59,319 nucleotides of DNA, taken from Thraustochytrium sp. TN22 (taxonomy: Eukaryota; Sar; Bigyra; Thraustochytrida; Thraustochytriidae). Position numbers and translations under genes: made by a program. This document shows, piece after piece, positions 57,849 to 59,319 of this stretch (position 1 is its first letter; each line of letters starts with the position of its first letter). The stretch covers positions 242,620 to 301,938 of the forward strand of contig JABLUY010000011.1 of NCBI GenBank assembly GCA_013306675.1. The letters run 5' to 3'. The notes under the pieces were generated by a model. It made no database searches, was not told where the DNA came from, and was given only the letters and a program-made list of their open reading frames with translations.

Positions 57849-58952
57849 TGCAGCCCAAGTTGGCCTCAGCATCCGCACAGGCCAGTCGGAAGTGACCAAC
57901 ACTTTACGCTTCCATACAAACCCAGTAGTTGAAAGTTCCAAAAATGATTAGAATCATGATAGCAACAGGTCAGTCGAGCGCAAGCAGGAGAGCCGATTTA
58001 CTAGGGATAATATGGCTATCCTGATTAAACTCCGTCTAGGGCGATGGGATTGGGATATCGCGCTGCGGTGTCGCTGGTGGGTGGCTGTACCGTCGCCCAC
58101 TCGCCCAAGGCGCGCGCCTGTTTTTGCCACCACTGTGGCACTGGAGACTGGGAGCGAACTAGCTGGGTACTACCACCTGGTAGTACCACTGGCTGCCACT
58201 GAAGGTACAATCATGGTACCACTGGCAGGGTACTACTAGTACCCGGGTACCAGGAGTCACAGTCGGCCGGTGCCTGCAGTGCCAGCAGTGCCAGTGCCAG
58301 TGGCAGTGCCACAGTGCAACTTGAACGTGGCGCCGGTGGCGGCCATAAGAGAGCGGCCGCGCTCGGCGCGCCGCGGTGGTGTTCAAGAGAGTGAGTGCAC
58401 TACTACACCTCAGGCTGCAAGCAGATCTCTGTCTGCAAGCTTGGAGTCAGCGTTGTCGTCGTCGTGGTCTTGTCGGCGGCGGCGGCGGCGGCTGCTGCGG
58501 CGGCGGTGGCGGCGGGAGCGGCAGTAGCGGCGGCGGCGGCCGGCGGAGGAGCGCGGCTGGGCGCCGCCGCGACCACGGTCGCTCGCATGGAGGCCGTCGG
58601 CTTCGGCAGAACTTAAGCGACTCTCGTGATTGCGTAGGCCGCGAGGCTGGCGCGAGAAACCAAGAAGCGAGCTCGCTCCAGAGCTAGAGTAGCTAGCTCT
58701 CTCTAGCAAGCCAGCACTAGAGAGAGAGAGCGAGCTCGCTAGAGCGAGCTAGCGTGAGCGAGCTAGCGTGACTTTGCTGCAAGGCGGGGAGATTTGCGAG
58801 AGGGGGCACCTCAGGAGCGCGCGCAGAGTCTCGTCACAGCACGAGCTCGCTCGGCACTGCGATCGCACACTCGCGCATCGGCCGGCTATCTTCGAAGTGA
58901 CACCACACATTGCAGGTCGTGTTAGTTGCAGCCATCGACGGCACTCAACATC
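57849..58952. other. AT-richer spacer with palindromes and GGC runs
   Basis: 1.1 kb. It has a lower-GC patch (57900-58030) with the small hairpin ATGATT..AATCAT (57942-57955), TTAA at 58025-58028, the GGTACC palindrome cluster (58161-58252), CAGTGCCAG repeats (58275-58316), a GGC/GCG trinucleotide run (58476-58545) and AGCT/CTAG/AGAG inverted repeats (58668-58770). No coding exon is supported. Confidence 0.5.
58161..58252. repeat. cluster of GGTACC-type palindromes and hairpins
   Basis: 58166-58187 is a perfect 10-bp inverted repeat with a 2-nt loop (GGTACTACCA / TGGTAGTACC). 58214-58221 is the palindrome TGGTACCA. 58228-58244 is GGGTACT..AGTACCC with a 3-nt loop, and CGGGTACC follows at 58244-58251. 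TACCACTGGC is repeated directly at about 58184 and 58217. The density of nested inverted repeats is exceptional in the window. Confidence 0.85.
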
Positions 58953-59319
58953 ATGCAGAATACCAAGGACCAGATCCTTGCAGCCATGCAGAACATTTGC
59001 AATAATGCTGAGGTGCAGCAGCTCCAGATTCAGACCGAGATCCTTGCGCCAATGCGTGAGCACCCAGGCGATCGCGACGTGCAAGCCAAGGCGTGCGCTG
59101 CAATTTGCATTCTCGCCGTGCAAGAACACAACCAGGCAATGCTTGTACAGGATTTGAAGGCCGACGGTGATATCCTCGCAGCCATGCGCAAGCACCGTGG
59201 CAACCGCGAGGTGCAGACCAACGCTATCGGCGCACTTCGGAACCTCGCCGTCAACGCGCGCAATAAGGAGATCCTCGGCCAGGAGCTGCAGGCCGGCGCA
59301 GACATCCTTGCGGCCATGC
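58953..59319 (+). CDS. armadillo-like repeat protein with 44-residue repeats, 3' end beyond window
   Basis: The frame stays open from the ATG at 58953 to the window end (122 codons). It consists of tandem units. One starts at 59037 (EILAPMREHPGDRDVQAKAC...) and the next at 59169 (DILAAMRKHRGNREVQTNAI, then GALRNLAVNARNKEIL). A third begins at 59301 with DILAAM. Unit length is exactly 44 residues, or 132 bp. The first copy (58953-59036) is shorter and degenerate. The helix pattern VQ.NA..ALRNLAVN..N is that of armadillo repeats, so a protein-binding solenoid is likely. Upstream frame continuity and acceptor-like CAG sites near 58919 and 58931 mean 58953 may lie inside an exon rather than be the true start. 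Confidence 0.6.
   Translation, partial: MQNTKDQILAAMQNICNNAEVQQLQIQTEILAPMREHPGDRDVQAKACAAICILAVQEHNQAMLVQDLKADGDILAAMRKHRGNREVQTNAIGALRNLAVNARNKEILGQELQAGADILAAM
59037..59319 (+). repeat. 132-bp tandem repeat coding for 44-residue units
   Basis: Units start at 59037, 59169 and 59301, all in the same frame. The second and third share GA.ATCCT.GC.GCCATGC at their starts. It probably continues beyond the window. Confidence 0.8.

Noticed and set aside
55804-58028. TTAA target-site duplication bounding the transposon relic
   Set aside because: TTAA occurs at 55804 and 58025, but the adjacent sequences do not form matching terminal inverted repeats, so element ends cannot be claimed.

Overview
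The window is nuclear DNA of a GC-rich, compact unicellular eukaryote. Most genes are single open frames of 150-960 codons with strong G/C third-position bias. A few carry short canonical GT-AG introns of about 60-200 nt. Several products have mitochondrial presequences, type II signal anchors or GPI/Golgi-type topology. The gene set is eukaryotic: SPX-MFS phosphate transporter, F1-ATPase delta, MINDY deubiquitinase, BAR protein, MBF1, NIPA Mg2+ transporter, tetraspanin-like protein. Tetranucleotide runs in 5' leaders (GGCA, GCGA, CTAG) are frequent. A labyrinthulomycete/stramenopile or another GC-rich algal-type protist is the best guess, but nothing in the sequence settles this.

Layout. From 0.7 to 11 kb: SPX-MFS transporter (+, with a hidden 33-nt first exon), an O-fucosyltransferase-like Golgi protein (-), GMP synthase (+) and a Q/H-rich presumptive nuclear protein (-). 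From 10.8 to 16.7 kb there is a gene-poor, repeat-rich stretch. From 16.7 to 29.7 kb: a membrane-anchored MoaE (-), F1 delta (+), a 12-bp satellite array, MINDY (-), a ketopantoate-reductase-like protein (+), BAR (+) and a RING/IBR-like coiled-coil protein (-). After a 4-kb spacer, 33.6-46.9 kb holds thymidine phosphorylase (+), a 959-residue orphan (+), a second O-fucosyltransferase-like gene (-), a three-exon secretory-pathway JmjC gene (+), an OCIA-like protein (-) and an amino-acid transporter (+). From 47.7 to 52.7 kb: NIPA transporter (+), a small single-pass protein (-), MBF1 (+) and a tetraspanin-like protein (-).

The last 6 kb (53.8-59.3) differ in character. They hold a seven-exon leucine-rich-repeat gene whose exons correspond to LRR units, a frameshifted mobile-element relic that joins a YqaJ-type nuclease to a piggyBac-like C-terminus, a cluster of GGTACC palindromes, and the start of a gene made of exact 44-residue armadillo-like repeats that runs off the window.

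Functional links are loose. Two O-fucosyltransferase-like proteins and the JmjC protein all look like lumenal secretory-pathway modifiers. F1 delta, thymidine phosphorylase and the OCIA-like protein look mitochondrial. Many neighbours are divergent pairs sharing one promoter region, but there are no operons. No tRNA, rRNA or CRISPR was found by eye.
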